In this document: piece by piece, positions 25,901-33,900 of the stretch
Layout of the letters: each line of letters begins with the position of its first letter
How positions within the stretch are numbered: the first letter of the stretch is position 1
From: Bacillus xiamenensis
Lineage (GTDB): Bacteria; Bacillota; Bacilli; Bacillales; Bacillaceae
NCBI RefSeq assembly: GCF_000300535.1
Contig: NZ_AMSH01000018.1
Coordinates: 1-54,729, forward strand
DNA length: 54,729 nucleotides
Reading direction: 5' to 3'
Made by a program: the position numbers and the translations under genes
The notes under the pieces: model-generated
What the model was told of the DNA's origin: nothing
Databases searched by the model: none
What the model saw: only the letters and a program-made list of their open reading frames with translations

Positions 25901-27007
25901 ACCCGTCACGGTGCCGTTTGTATAGTCACCTTTGTCTTGGTCTTTTGCATCTGTCACGCTTACGTCATCTACCTTAAGGCTACCTGGAACATAGGTTAAG
26001 CTGCTCGGAAGGTTATCTGATATGACTAAGTTTTTAACAATACCATATTGAACAGTACTTCTTGCTTTAATTGTATAGAGTAATGTATCTCCCACTTCCG
26101 GGTGCTTCTCATCTGTGTTACCCTCTGCTTTTTTCTGTAAGACCACAGATTTTTCTGATTCAAGCTTTGGAGGATATGGATCAAATTCTGGCTTTACTCG
26201 TGAAGCTAAGTCATAAGATAATGAATCACCAACAGTGCCCATATAAGTCGTGCTTAATGTTTTTGCATCAAGTGTATACAGAGTAGAATGGCCAATAGAT
26301 GCATTTAATCCTGACTGCAACAGCATTTGCCCATTTGGCAAAAAGCTGATTCCTCGAACGCCTCCATCAATACTTTTACCATCCGCACTTTTAATTGGAA
26401 TCACACGAATGACTTCAGCCGTATCTGGATTCATTTGTGCAATGGCTCCACTCCCATTTGATGCGAACCAAAGATAACCGTCTTTATCAACAACAAGGTC
26501 CCCGCCAACACCAGAGCCGATGTCATAGCCGACAATTTTTTTAGACGTTTTTTGCCCAGTTGTTAGATCATATGTTCCAAGGAAGTACTCTCCACCTGAA
26601 GAATAAGAGTGTATATATTTTCCATTGTGCACAACTGCATTAGACGCTGCTCCAGCTAAAGCACCTACTTCTTGTGCTTGTCCAGAAGTTGCATTTATTT
26701 TATAAAGAACAGGAGTTCCGCTTACTGATGTCGTTGCATACACAACGTTCTCTTGATCATTGACGGCAACACCGTTCACTAAAGTCGAATTGATTCCTTT
26801 CACTTGAACACTAGCCTTTACGTTAGTTGGGTTATTCCCATCGAGCTGATAAAGAATTAATGGGCTACTTCCAATCATATAGGAATCTGTGTTGTTCACT
26901 ACAACCGTTCCTGCAGCCTTTGAGATAGGTGGTGAGACCGTTAATAGATTTCCAACAATCAGCACCAATATAAGAAATAATTGACTCGTTCTTTTTAATA
27001 TATTCAT
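22970..27007 (-). CDS. LPNTA-anchored repeat surface protein
   Basis: This is a 1345-residue cell-wall protein. It has a signal peptide (about 1-33, ending ISKAA), then an N-terminal region (about 34-270) resembling a beta-propeller of SMP-30/NHL type, then seven tandem repeats of 144 residues. Each repeat opens with PKLESEK and contains VGDTLLYTI, matching the DUF11/isopeptide adhesin-type beta-sandwich. The C-terminus has a proline-rich spacer, LPNTA, a hydrophobic helix and RRKRNG, a complete sorting signal. The ATG at 27007 has GGGAGG eight bases upstream; the frame is open earlier. Likely an extended stalk presenting the propeller on the wall. Ligand unknown. Confidence 0.9.
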   Translation of the reverse strand: MNILKRTSQLFLILVLIVGNLLTVSPPISKAAGTVVVNNTDSYMIGSSPLILYQLDGNNPTNVKASVQVKGINSTLVNGVAVNDQENVVYATTSVSGTPVLYKINATSGQAQEVGALAGAASNAVVHNGKYIHSYSSGGEYFLGTYDLTTGQKTSKKIVGYDIGSGVGGDLVVDKDGYLWFASNGSGAIAQMNPDTAEVIRVIPIKSADGKSIDGGVRGISFLPNGQMLLQSGLNASIGHSTLYTLDAKTLSTTYMGTVGDSLSYDLASRVKPEFDPYPPKLESEKSVVLQKKAEGNTDEKHPEVGDTLLYTIKARSTVQYGIVKNLVISDNLPSSLTYVPGSLKVDDVSVTDAKDQDKGDYTNGTVTGQIGDVKNTAWHTVTFEAKVGTGQAGKDIQNTANVKGENTPPDKPTTNIEIYPRDPKLESEKSAVLQKKAEGNTDEKHPEVGDTLLYTIQARNAVEDSVIEDLVISDQLPQGLAYVPNSLQLDGNPVTDAVDDDNGDMTDGIITGKFGEVKDAKWHRVTFEVTVEKGQAGKDIQNTANVTSGNTPPDKPTTNIEIYPRDPKLASEKTAVLQKKADGNTDEKHPEVGDTLLYTIQTKNTIEDSLVENLVISDELPEGLSYVPDSLQVDGEAVTDAKDDDNGDFTDGTISAQFGDIKDTDWHTVTFEVTVEKGQSGKDIQNTASVTGGNTPPDEPTTNTEIYPRDPKLESEKSAVLQKKAEGNTDEKHPEVGDTLLYTIQTKNTIEDSLIENLVISDQLPKGLKYVTGSLQIDGNAVTDEKDNDNGDYTDGTVTGYFGDIKDTDWHTVTFEVTVEKGQAGQNIQNTAEVTGENTPPDEPTTKTEIYPRDPKLESEKTSVIQKKAEGNTDEKQPQVGDTLLYTIKTKNLEEDSFIENLVISDELPEGLAYVSGSLKVDGQAVTDAKDDDNGDYTKGTVTGQFGQIKDTDWHTVTFEAKITKGQAGKTIQNTAKVTGDNTPPDEPTTETKIDPRDPKLESEKTSEISQKAEGNKDEKQVQVGDTLLYTIKTKNSVEDSVIKDLVISDELPEGLAYVKGSLKVDGQALTDAKDDDNGDYTKGTVTGQFGDIKDTDWHTVTFEAKVAKGQSGKSIQNTAKVIGENTPPDEPTTETKIDPRDPKLESEKTSEIYQKAEGNTDKKQVQVGDTLLYTIKTKNSVEDSVIKDLVISDQLPEGLAYVTGSLKVDGQTVSDAKDDDKGDYTKGKVTGQFGDIKDTDWHTVTFEAKVVKGAEGQTITNIADVKGENVDEPDQPENTTTVEPPHEPEVPTVPDQPSEPHTETPGHPLPNTATVMYNLLLAGFALVLIGASLMVWNRRKRNG
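23150..26185 (-). repeat. Seven tandem 432-base coding repeats
   Basis: Seven copies of a 144-codon unit lie in tandem in the surface-protein gene. Copy boundaries (PKLESEK codons) are near 26170, 25738, 25308, 24875, 24447, 24015 and 23580. The first copy is most divergent, and the last three share TSEI/QVQVG variants, suggesting recent unequal exchange among neighbours. Confidence 0.85.
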
Positions 27008-27111
27008 TCTTTGACCTCCCTTTTTTCTTGGTTCATCGAGTAAAGGTATGTACCAGCTCACCTCCTATACTTTGGTAAAGAATATCAGTAACATTTCAGA
27101 ACCCTCAACAT

Positions 27112-27150
27112 GACTAAAAGACTATTTTCGACAAAAATAGTCTTTTGGTC
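27112..27150. promoter_or_regulatory. Long inverted repeat upstream of the surface-protein gene
   Basis: GACTAAAAGACTATTTT pairs with AAAATAGTCTTTTGGTC around a tiny loop, with one mismatch that would be a G-U pair in RNA. It lies about 105 bases upstream of the surface-protein ATG and about 400 bases upstream of yczE. No T run follows on either strand, so it is more likely a regulatory or mRNA hairpin, or operator, than a plain terminator. Confidence 0.5.
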
Positions 27151-27552
27151 ATATACAACTCTCAACATATGATTCATCTATGTTTTTTCCAACAATGAAC
27201 GTTTTTTTATCGTGTGATAAATAGTTTATCTAGTCATTCAAACAGGCCTAATAACGCAATTTACATACAACCTCTTCTATTTTATATGAATGAATCTTTA
27301 ATTGGATAAAGGTTGTTTTTTTGTCAATTTATAATGAATTTTTTTCTTATTATTATAAAAAAAGTTAATAATTGGTTCACTTTGCTAAAAAAAACAATCT
27401 AAAAGTCTTGCTCCAATTTTTGATGTTTTTCACTCTTTTTATTGAATAAATTCTTTTTTTCGAGTAAGCGATTACAATTGAGCAATGCCATTTAAAGGGG
27501 CGTGCGAGTATGTTACGATGAAAATCGAGTGTTTAAGAAAGAAGGGAATGCT
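27151..27552. other. AT-rich intergenic region before yczE
   Basis: This stretch of about 400 bases has several T and A runs and no credible gene or RNA. It must hold the yczE promoter and probably that of the divergent surface-protein gene. I could not pick a convincing -35/-10 pair by eye. Confidence 0.5.
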
Positions 27553-28197
27553 TTGAAGCGGGAACATCTTTTACGTTGGTTTTTTTATTTTGTTGGATTG
27601 ATCGTACTTGCTTTTGGACTATCGCTGACAGTGAAAGGAAAGATTCTTGGGATTGGTCCTTGGGACGCTTTCCATTATGGGCTGTTTCAGCACTTTGGTT
27701 TAACCATTGGACAATGGTCCATTCTGATTGGTGCACTGATTGTGACACTGACCTCTGTTTTTACGAAATCATGGCCAAAGGTCGGCGCTTTACTGAACAT
27801 GGTGCTGATTGGTGTGTTTATTGATTTCTTTAACGCGGTATTACCTGCACCACATGGGTATTTACCTGCTTTATATGTGTTTATGACGGGTGTTGTTGTG
27901 TCTGGATATGGCGTTGGTATTTATGTCTCAGCCAATCTTGGCGCCGGGCCAAGAGATTCATTAATGCTGCTCATCTCCGCAAAAACAGGGTTGAACGTAC
28001 AGTGGGTTCGAAATGGAATTGAGTTAACCGTGCTTGTATTTGCATGGATGCTCGGCGGACCGATCGGTATTGGAACGATTCTGACCGCCATCTTTACAGG
28101 ACTCGTCCTCCGTTTCTCCTTGCCGCAATCGACACGGCTCTTGCAGCTGCTCATTACAAAAACGGCAGAGAAACCCGTTCAAACCCTTATCCGATAA
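27553..28197 (+). CDS. yczE: YczE membrane protein
   Basis: This is a polytopic membrane protein of about 214 residues and five to six helices, of the YczE/YyaS family. The marker segment SANLGAGPRDSLMLLIS (about 133-149) and GIGPWDAFHYGL near the N-terminus are typical. In B. subtilis yczE lies next to sfp and is needed for bacillomycin-type lipopeptide production in relatives; the mechanism is unknown. The TTG at 27553 has GAAGGGA upstream and fits the family length; an in-frame GTG at 27502 would add 17 residues. Confidence 0.85.
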   Translation: MKREHLLRWFFYFVGLIVLAFGLSLTVKGKILGIGPWDAFHYGLFQHFGLTIGQWSILIGALIVTLTSVFTKSWPKVGALLNMVLIGVFIDFFNAVLPAPHGYLPALYVFMTGVVVSGYGVGIYVSANLGAGPRDSLMLLISAKTGLNVQWVRNGIELTVLVFAWMLGGPIGIGTILTAIFTGLVLRFSLPQSTRLLQLLITKTAEKPVQTLIR

Positions 28198-28201
28198 GAA
28201 C

Positions 28202-28232
28202 AAGTCATTCTTCTAAAAGAATGGCTTTTCTT
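28202..28232 (+). terminator. Terminator of yczE
   Basis: AAGTCATTCTT and AAGAATGGCTT pair around CTAA, followed by TTCTT. It lies five bases after the yczE stop. Confidence 0.75.
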
Positions 28233-28282
28233 GTGCTAAACTAAATAAACAAATAATTCTTACAATTGGAGTTGATCCTAGG

Positions 28283-28873
28283 ATGCAGCTTTTTCACTAT
28301 CATTACTGGACACCCTTTGTTGAAGAGACGGAGAAGGCATACACTTCATTAGGCTTTGACGTAAAAAGTCGTTTCACAAAGGAAGGTTCCTTTCATCCTC
28401 CGCTGACATGGGATGATTTTAGAGAAAAGAACCCAGTTTTTCGTATCGTTGAAATGAGAAAGGGACAGATCAATGTCACATTTGGGTATAGCAAAAAAGT
28501 GATTTTTGATCACATTGGCTTTCTTGTGACTGACGATGAATATCACCAGCTACTAATACAGGCGAAAAAGCAGCATTGGGGAATTCAAACAGGGGAACGA
28601 AGAACATTTCTTTCAACACCGATTCGGTTAAGAATTGAATTGCAGCGACGGACAGATGTAATTGAAACGGGAGAGGAAGCACTTAGCGGGATGACAATCG
28701 CAGTGCCTGATTTGACTCATACACCTAACGTGGATCAGCTGCTGGACGGTTTGATACAGCCCATCCACTGGGAAAAGGGAGAACGCCTCTCCTTACTGAA
28801 AGTGATGATAAAGGATGCAAATTGTAAGAATACCATCGATCCGAACGGTGTTCACGTCCTTAAACAAACATAA
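28283..28873 (+). CDS. VOC/glyoxalase-like protein of unknown function
   Basis: This 196-residue cytosolic protein resembles vicinal-oxygen-chelate proteins: a first half ending in FDHIGFLVTDDEYHQLLIQAKKQHW, typical of a VOC beta-alpha-beta unit, and a second half with a late LDGLIQPIHWEKGERLSLLKV segment. Possible metal ligands (H in FDHIG, and acids later) cannot be assigned with confidence. The start has TTGGAGTTGATCC upstream. It sits alone between yczE and the decayed regulator. I cannot name a reaction. Confidence 0.65.
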   Translation: MQLFHYHYWTPFVEETEKAYTSLGFDVKSRFTKEGSFHPPLTWDDFREKNPVFRIVEMRKGQINVTFGYSKKVIFDHIGFLVTDDEYHQLLIQAKKQHWGIQTGERRTFLSTPIRLRIELQRRTDVIETGEEALSGMTIAVPDLTHTPNVDQLLDGLIQPIHWEKGERLSLLKVMIKDANCKNTIDPNGVHVLKQT

Positions 28874-28899
28874 AAAAAGCAGCGGAATATGCTGCTTTG
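28873..28899 (-). terminator. Terminator after the AraC remnant
   Basis: AAAGCAGC and GCTGCTTT form an eight-base-pair stem around seven bases. On the minus strand it is followed by a T run. It now lies where the decayed regulator gene ends and abuts the stop of the VOC-like gene. Confidence 0.75.
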
Positions 28900-29247
28900 C
28901 CGATTGGGATCCAAATCAACGTCACATGATCTTGAGAAAGTATATCTCTACCAACGGGATACGTTTCCATTCCCCCAGCATGTTCATATCCTGAGGCGGG
29001 AAACCATTCAGTGAACATGCGTGTCCATGTTGAATGAACTGCGTGTTCGACAGGTCCATTTGCTTGAAAAACATTTCTTTAGCTGTAAGCGTTAACCGTC
29101 TTTTTCGAATGTATTCTGTAAGGGAATTCCCGTTAGCAAATGAAACAGCCGCTGATCATGGCATGTCGACATACAGACGGCCTCCGCCATTTCTTCAATC
29201 AGTACAGGCTGATCGAGCCTCTCTTCCATATACTGAATACTGTCCAT
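28900..29247 (-). pseudogene. Decayed AraC/GyrI-type regulator
   Basis: On the minus strand the beginning encodes an AraC helix-turn-helix half: MDSIQYMEERLD, then FHLLTGIPLQ. After that the frame shifts: the next frame gives YIRKRRLTLTAKEMFF, the classical continuation. A large part is then missing, and a third frame gives HSTWTRMFTEWFPASGYEH and VTLIWIPIGK, the end of a GyrI-like ligand domain. Intact relatives are about 290 residues; here only about 115 codons remain. It is divergent from sfp and its 5' end comes within 92 bases of the sfp start, so it may once have regulated sfp. Confidence 0.8.
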
Positions 29248-29286
29248 AATTGTTGTGCTTTCATTGAACAGGATGCCTGTTTCTCT

Positions 29287-29314
29287 TTTGCAGAGGTTCC
29301 TCCAATGGTACAAT
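29287..29314 (+). promoter_or_regulatory. Possible sfp promoter
   Basis: TTTGCA (29287-29292), a 16-base spacer and TACAAT (29309-29314) lie 24 bases before the sfp ATG. The match is moderate. Confidence 0.35.
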
Positions 29315-29338
29315 AAATGTAAAAAATTGAGGTCCGTT

Positions 29339-30040
29339 ATGAAGATTTTCGCTATCCAATTGCAACATTTAGATGAAATCAACGCACGAAAACAAATAGA
29401 TCAGCTCAAACCCTTTGTGTCATCTGAAAAACGCGCGGCCGCTGAGCGCTTTCGTTTTTTGATAGATGCAAGAAGAACGCTGTTAGGTGAGGTACTGATT
29501 CGTCAAATCATTCATGAAATGTACGATCTGCCTATGAAACAGATCACTTTTGAAACGGAAGAAAACGGCAAGCCAGTTGTCCGGCACATTCCTTCTTTTC
29601 ATTTTAATCTTTCTCACTCTGGCGATTGGGTGGTTTGTGCAGTAGATGATGCGCCTGTTGGTATAGATATTGAAGAGATCAAGCCCATTGATTTAGCCAT
29701 TGCCAAACGGTTTTTTTCAGCTGATGAATATCAGGATTTACTCTCGCAGCCGGCAGAGCGCCAGGAAGCTTATTTCTTTCATCTTTGGTCAATGAAGGAA
29801 GCCTTTATTAAGCTGACTGGAAAGGGATTATCCTATGGTCTTTCGTCCTTTACAGCCCGTCTGTCAGAGGATGGACAGGCTTCTTTGACCTTGCCTGATC
29901 ATGAAGCTCCTTGTGTGGTTCAAACGTACTCGCTCGACCCTGCCTACCAAATGGCTGTATGTACAAGAAAGCCCGCTGCAGCTGAGAGCGTCGAGATACT
30001 CACTTGCAAGGAAATACTGGCCCGCCTTCATAACGTGTGA
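29339..30040 (+). CDS. sfp: 4'-phosphopantetheinyl transferase Sfp
   Basis: This is a 233-residue Sfp-type transferase that moves phosphopantetheine from CoA to the Ser of carrier domains. It has FNLSHSGDWVVCA, the Mg-binding GIDIEEIKPI (Asp and Glu at about 107-109), and the long signature FHLWSMKEAFIKLTGKGLSYGL near 150. It is a little longer than B. subtilis Sfp (224). The ATG at 29339 has GAGGT upstream; an earlier ATG in frame adds non-homologous residues. It is needed by SrfAB, SrfAC and the two depsipeptide synthetases, all converging on it from the right. Confidence 0.95.
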   Translation: MKIFAIQLQHLDEINARKQIDQLKPFVSSEKRAAAERFRFLIDARRTLLGEVLIRQIIHEMYDLPMKQITFETEENGKPVVRHIPSFHFNLSHSGDWVVCAVDDAPVGIDIEEIKPIDLAIAKRFFSADEYQDLLSQPAERQEAYFFHLWSMKEAFIKLTGKGLSYGLSSFTARLSEDGQASLTLPDHEAPCVVQTYSLDPAYQMAVCTRKPAAAESVEILTCKEILARLHNV

Positions 30041-30190
30041 TTTGCTCTTCTTTCTCATGCTAAAGTGGCAAAGGTCAGGATCTTTAACAATCTTTCTGCT
30101 TTTATTACAATCGCCGCTGGGGTGCTCATCGATTGATAGGATTCATTGGTACTGTGTTGGTCATAGGCTTGAATATGGTGAGAAATTTAT

Positions 30191-30230
30191 AAAAGAAAAC
30201 GGCCCCGTCAAACGAGGGCCGCTTTCTTTT
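30191..30230. terminator. Bidirectional terminator between sfp and srfAD
   Basis: AAAGAAAACGGCCC and GGGCCGCTTTCTTT pair with one mismatch around CGTCAAACGA, with A and T runs on the two sides. It ends the NRPS operon on the minus strand, overlapping the last bases of srfAD, and sfp on the plus strand. The 150 bases between it and sfp hold no credible gene. Confidence 0.85.
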
Positions 30231-30969
30231 ATTGTCTGATGAATTGATGCTTTGTTGTATGCTCAATGACGTGCTTCATATGCTCTGCGAAGTGCTCGAG
30301 GTGTGTGTTGATATACATGTGGCCTCCATCAAAATCAGTGCGTTCGATGGTGTTGGCCCATTTTAACCAGCCGTTTGCATCTTCCATGCATTTCTTATCT
30401 TGCTTACCGTTGAATAAATAAACGGGTGATTCGATGATGGATTTGTCCGTATGCTGAAAGGTTTCTAGTGCTTGATAGTCTGCACGTAAGGACGGTGTAA
30501 AGTAATCCATCATTGGTTTGTTATCCAACAATTCCTTTGGAATCCCGCCCATTTCAGCAATATGCTGAACAAATGCTTCATTGGACAGATGGGTCAGGAT
30601 CTGTCTTTTTGTTTGCGGCGGCTGAATGGCAGAAATGACAACTGCTTCAGGATAGATGCCTTCCTTTTCTAGCAGCTGGGTGAGTCTATACACCACTAGT
30701 CCGCCCATTGAATGTCCGAACAAGATAAATGGACGGTTCAATTGGTCGGTCAGTCCTTCTTTGTACAATTCAGCGAGCCGGTCAATGCTGGTTTCTAGCG
30801 GCATGAGGTTGGTTCCATGACCCGGAGGCTCTGCTGCTGTCACTTCGGCCGTACCCTTTAGCTGTTCAAAGAGCGGACGGTAAGAGGCGGAATATCCGCC
30901 TGCAAAAGGAAAACAAATAAGCTGAATGAGATCTGATTTTTTTTCAAAGGTTTTAAATAATGGATTCAT
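30229..30969 (-). CDS. srfAD: Type II thioesterase SrfAD
   Basis: This is a 246-residue external thioesterase. It has the N-terminal CFPFAGGYSASY oxyanion region, the nucleophile GHSMGG (Ser at about residue 88), an Asp near NGKQDKKCMED, and the late His in DGGHMYI (about 217). It clears misprimed or stalled carrier domains. In B. subtilis srfAD directly follows srfAC; here it follows the depsipeptide synthetase by six bases. It therefore probably serves both assembly lines. AAGG lies just upstream of the ATG. Confidence 0.93.
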   Translation of the reverse strand: MNPLFKTFEKKSDLIQLICFPFAGGYSASYRPLFEQLKGTAEVTAAEPPGHGTNLMPLETSIDRLAELYKEGLTDQLNRPFILFGHSMGGLVVYRLTQLLEKEGIYPEAVVISAIQPPQTKRQILTHLSNEAFVQHIAEMGGIPKELLDNKPMMDYFTPSLRADYQALETFQHTDKSIIESPVYLFNGKQDKKCMEDANGWLKWANTIERTDFDGGHMYINTHLEHFAEHMKHVIEHTTKHQFIRQ

Positions 30970-30975
30970 ACGTCC

Positions 30976-33900
30976 TTACCCCTTTACAATCGTTTCAAGA
31001 ATCTGTGCAAGATGATCTGCCTGAGGTCTTTTCATCATGGTGACATGGTCGCCTTTGATGTGATAATACGTGCACGTCCCTTTCGTATAAGCCTCCCAGT
31101 CGGCAAACTTCTTCTGAAAATCTGTGGCGTGGTCACTGCTCTGTACAATATAAAACGGCACAGAGAATGGTTCTTTTTCTAATTCAATGGCTTGTGACAT
31201 GATGGTATTATGCGTTTGCATTTGCAAGTATTTATCTAAATAGTGATCATTCATAAATTGATGAACGACTTCATCCTTTTCTGCTTCTTTGAGGATTTTC
31301 TGCTTCACTTCTTGGAAACTGAGCCCTTGTAATGCTTCTGGTTTGATGCCGACGAGGTTCCCCATACCTAGGACGAGGGCGAGCATTTTCACTTCTTCTT
31401 CGTTCATATCGGCATGAAGCGCCTCATCTGCCTCATCTCTTAATACCGGAACCGTATCTAAAATGATCAATCCTTTTGGCGCTTTTCCTGCATGACAGAG
31501 TCTCTGATTCATTCCGTAAGCAAGATGTCCGCCCATTGAATGCCCTGCCAGATAATCAATGCCTGGTCGATAGAATGTCTCAATGGCTTCAATAAAAATG
31601 GTGACAAGCTCTGTATAATGAAGGAATTGTGGTTCTTCATCCTCATACAAGCCCGGAGACTGCAAGGCATAAACAGCTCCTTCATGTGTCATGAGCTTGG
31701 CCACATCGATATACCCCATCACCGTTCCACCAGCAGGCGGTGCAAAGAAAATTCTCGGTTCAGCCGGATCCCCTTTTTTCAACTCGATCACATAGTCTTT
31801 CGGCGCTCTTTCGACAGGCTCGCCTGTTTCTGGCACTGTGTCCAAATATGCCGCTAACTGTGCTGGCTCTGGGTGCATGAAAATCCATTTCGGATCCACA
31901 CGGACACCCTTTTCTTTTAATTTGGCAACGGCTTGGATACTCATAATCGAATCTCCGCCTAAATCAAAGAATGAATCATGAATTCCTACTCGTTTGACAC
32001 CAAGCACTTCCCTGAAAGCTGCCACAATGAGTTGTTCTGTTTCCGTTGCCGGCTGATCGTCCTCATGTGAGGAAGAAAGCGTTTCTGTTGGCTCTGGCAG
32101 TGCTTTTTGATCGACCTTCCCATTCGTTGTGACGGGGATTGCGTCAAGTACGATAAAGTAGCTTGGGATCATATAGCCTGGCAGGCTTTCCTGTAAAAAG
32201 GCTTTCCAGCCGGGAACCGGATTTTCCCCGTCTGTGACAAGGTAGGCTGCCAGCCGTTTTGAGCTGCCATACGTTTTGGCGATAACGGTACATTCTTTTA
32301 CTTGCGGATGCTTGAGCAGGGCTGTCTCAATTTCTCCACATTCAATTCGGTAGCCTCTAATTTTGACCAAGTTGTCTTTTCGGCCAAGGTATTCAATACT
32401 GCCATCAGACCGCCATTTCCCTAGATCACCGGAACGATAGAGCTTGTCCCCTTTTAATTGCGGGAATGGATTGTCAATAAACCTTTCTTGCGTCCGCTCT
32501 GGGTCATGGAGATACCCTTTCGCCAGTCCAGTTCCACCAATATAGATTTCTCCTTTAACGCCTATTGGTACTGGATTGAGGTATTCATCTAGTATGACGA
32601 CTGTTGAGTTTGCGACTGGTACACCAATTGGTACTGATCTTGCATCCTCCGGTACGTGTGTGACTTGATGAGTGGTTGCTAACGTCGTGTTTTCTGTTGG
32701 GCCGTAAGCATTGATCAGCACACCTTTCATATGCGGCAATGCCTTTCGTGCATGCTCACTAGACATGGCTTCTCCGCCAACGAGCAGTGTGCGGTAGCCA
32801 GCGACACTTTTAGGGTCATGCTCAATCAATCGATTGAATAACGCGGTTGGCAGACAGTTGGATGTGACTTGATGTGTTTTGATTAACCGAGTTAATTCGT
32901 CCATATTTAGTGCGGCATATTTTGGAATCAGAATCAGTTGACCGCCATTTAGCAGCATTCCCCATAATTCAAAGGTAAAGGCATCAAATGCATAGTTAGA
33001 CAGCTGAAGCATTTTATCGTCTGAACCTATTTCAATATAATTTGTTTCTTTCACCAAGCGGACAACTCCTGCATGAGGAAGCATCACGCCTTTAGGTGTG
33101 CCTGTTGACCCTGAAGTGTAGTTGACATAGGCAAGCTGGTCTTCTCCGACAATCGATTGATTCCTTTGATACACTGCGCCTGTTTCTGGTAACGGCTTGT
33201 CCATTTCAATCTTTGTACCGGTCAGACCCTCTAAACGATTGATCAGATGAGACTGGGTTAAGATGAGATCACTTTGTGTATCTCGGACGATCAGACCGAT
33301 ACGGGCATCTGGATACTCGGGTGACATCGGAACATAAGCTGCACCCGACTTGACGATCCCTAACACCGAGACCATCATGTCAAAGGAACGATCAAAGAGC
33401 ATCGGGACAAGGGAACCGGGTCCAATGCCTTTTGACTGCAAGTAGGCAGCAAGCTGTGTCGCCTTCTCGTCTAAAACTTGATACGTCATGTGTTCTTCCA
33501 TATAGGATAAAGCAATGCGATGCGGATCACGCTGCACTTGTTCTTCAAACAATTCTTGAAGCGTACGCTTTGGATAAGATGTATCGGTTTGATTTTTTCC
33601 AATGATCATGGCATCCTGTTCTGCTTTGTCCATTAGGCAAAAATCAACAAATGTCCGTTCAGGCTGAGCCGTCATGCCATCTAACAGATTTAGATAATAC
33701 TTCATAAAACGATGGATGGTTTCTTGATCAAATAAATCCGTATTATATTCTACGTGAATAGACAGCTTGTCTTCCTGCTCAAATACATGCAGGGTGAGAT
33801 CAAATTTAGATACTGTATGATGGACCATCACTTGTTCAGATGTCAGCCCTTTTAGGTTAATATCTAACGAGTCGGTTACATATCCCATGGCGACTTGGAA

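Noticed and set aside
23150-26185. Periodic repeats as a CRISPR array or non-coding satellite
   Set aside because: The unit is 432 bases, in frame, and encodes a beta-sandwich repeat within a secreted protein with a sorting signal.
30041-30190. Short plus-strand frame after sfp
   Set aside because: It has no ribosome site, runs into the terminator hairpin and has no recognisable features.
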